Assembly (NCBI GenBank): GCA_963752745.1 | Contig: CAVWAK010000020.1 | Coordinates: 62,001-126,000 of the forward strand | Length of the DNA: 64,000 nucleotides | Direction: 5' to 3' | DNA from: Thiogranum sp963752745 | Lineage (GTDB): Bacteria; Pseudomonadota; Gammaproteobacteria; DSM-19610 | Program-made: the position numbers and the translations under genes | Shown here: one piece after another, positions 63,513 through 64,000 of the stretch | How positions within the stretch are numbered: position 1 is the stretch's first letter | How the letters are laid out: every line of letters starts with the position of its first letter | Notes under the pieces: generated by a model | Told to the model about the DNA's origin: nothing | Databases searched by the model: none | The model's input: only the letters and a program-made list of their open reading frames with translations

Positions 63513-63809
63513 ATGTTTCACCACATGCCAAAATGGTTTCTACTTGCTGTCCTCTTGCTTGGGCAGACAACGCTGCTGGCACATCAGTCAGACCTTGACG
63601 CGCATTCAGGTTCTTCAGAAAACTGCTTGGTCTGCCACATCACGTCCAGCATGGATGCTATATCGGTCGGAACATCGACCCATGCTGTAAACCCTGTTTA
63701 CGGCAAGATACAACTACCGGTTATTTCAGCCCCCTGTCCACCTGCCTTCACTCATATTCCGAACAGCCGCGCTCCTCCAGTGATTCACGTCACCCCAATC
63801 CTGGGCTAA
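63513..63809 (+). CDS. Small exported Cys/His protein (DUF2946-like)
   Basis: 98 residues. N-terminal signal (MPKWFLLAVLLLGQTTLLAH). ENCLVCHITSS contains a CxxCH pattern; in DUF2946-like proteins such Cys pairs bind metal rather than haem, and only one is present here. It precedes a gene that begins at 63940. Small proteins of this kind often sit beside metal-related TonB receptors, so a metal-handling role is possible. Confidence 0.6.
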   Translation: MFHHMPKWFLLAVLLLGQTTLLAHQSDLDAHSGSSENCLVCHITSSMDAISVGTSTHAVNPVYGKIQLPVISAPCPPAFTHIPNSRAPPVIHVTPILG

Positions 63810-63939
63810 CTACTGGTTTCAGGTTTAGGTCGCCATCCAGGACCGGATAAATTACCTGCCTGTATTCGAGACTACGTCTGGCCTGGTTATGAGTATGTCG
63901 CACCTGTAAGGGTGTTCGACTGGATGTGGAGAAATACAA

Positions 63940-64000
63940 ATGAATGTATTTGGAGCCAACTTATTTACGCTGTGCCTTGGAATGTCACTTACAAACAGCA
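63940..64000 (+). CDS. Start of an exported protein (3' end outside window)
   Basis: Twenty codons are visible, MNVFGANLFTLCLGMSLTNS, which look like the start of a signal peptide. GGAG (63928-63931) lies eight bases before the ATG. The identity cannot be determined from this length. A TonB-dependent receptor would fit the context but this is a guess. Confidence 0.55.
   Translation, partial: MNVFGANLFTLCLGMSLTNS

Noticed and set aside
63513..63809. Cytochrome c identity from the single CxxCH
   Set aside because: One CxxCH in a short DUF2946-like protein with no axial-ligand context is more likely a metal site.

Overview
This window looks like chromosomal DNA of a gammaproteobacterium. The evidence is gene order (tmk-holB-pilZ-tatD; rne divergent from rluC, with a HAD phosphatase, an S49 peptidase and maf/yceF beyond), FadE/FadI/FadJ of the gamma type, GshA of the enterobacterial type, and five c-di-GMP-related proteins. 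Multiheme cytochromes, YeeE/YedE-type sulfur transporters and a Crp/Fnr regulator suggest a metabolically versatile, perhaps sulfur-metabolising organism. I cannot name the species.

Layout. 1-3252: replication and DNA-metabolism genes (tmk, holB, tatD) with two PilZ genes; the second PilZ gene follows a possible structured leader. 3249-11809 (minus): a tight fatty-acid beta-oxidation operon (papain-like amidase, fadE, fadI, fadJ, fadD). 11963-14388 (minus): gltA with a class V aminotransferase. 14632-17756 (plus): an arsenosugar-type operon (arsS, two transferases, arsM), facing a TauE/SafE permease and selD. 19868-22576: a GGDEF-EAL protein with a tungstate-binding-like periplasmic sensor. 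22849-23480: decayed helicase and possible IS21 remnants. 23704-26242: small exported proteins, a Crp/Fnr regulator and a divergent tetraheme cytochrome.

26288-39351 (minus) is the most distinctive part. It encodes an outer-membrane electron conduit (MtrA-like decaheme and MtrB-like barrel), a 15-heme lipoprotein whose N-terminal half resembles octaheme tetrathionate reductase, two YeeE/YedE permease genes (one fused to a rhodanese lacking its catalytic Cys), two paralogous Gly-rich exported proteins of unknown family, and an outer-membrane protein that appears to join three beta-barrels. The two barrel genes carry five single-base frameshifts, all +1. My inference is a surface-exposed sulfur-compound redox system in which electrons pass through MtrAB.

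39570-64000: an IS3 remnant; a two-component cassette (hybrid kinase, receiver, REC-GGDEF-EAL); a TerB-like protein; a thioredoxin/beta-propeller pair; an orphan acetolactate synthase; fpr; a diguanylate cyclase; a lipoamide-dehydrogenase-like flavoprotein; gshA; maf; sppA-like; a HAD phosphatase; rluC; and rne with a clear promoter and terminator. The window ends in the start of a further gene. No tRNA, rRNA or CRISPR array was seen.
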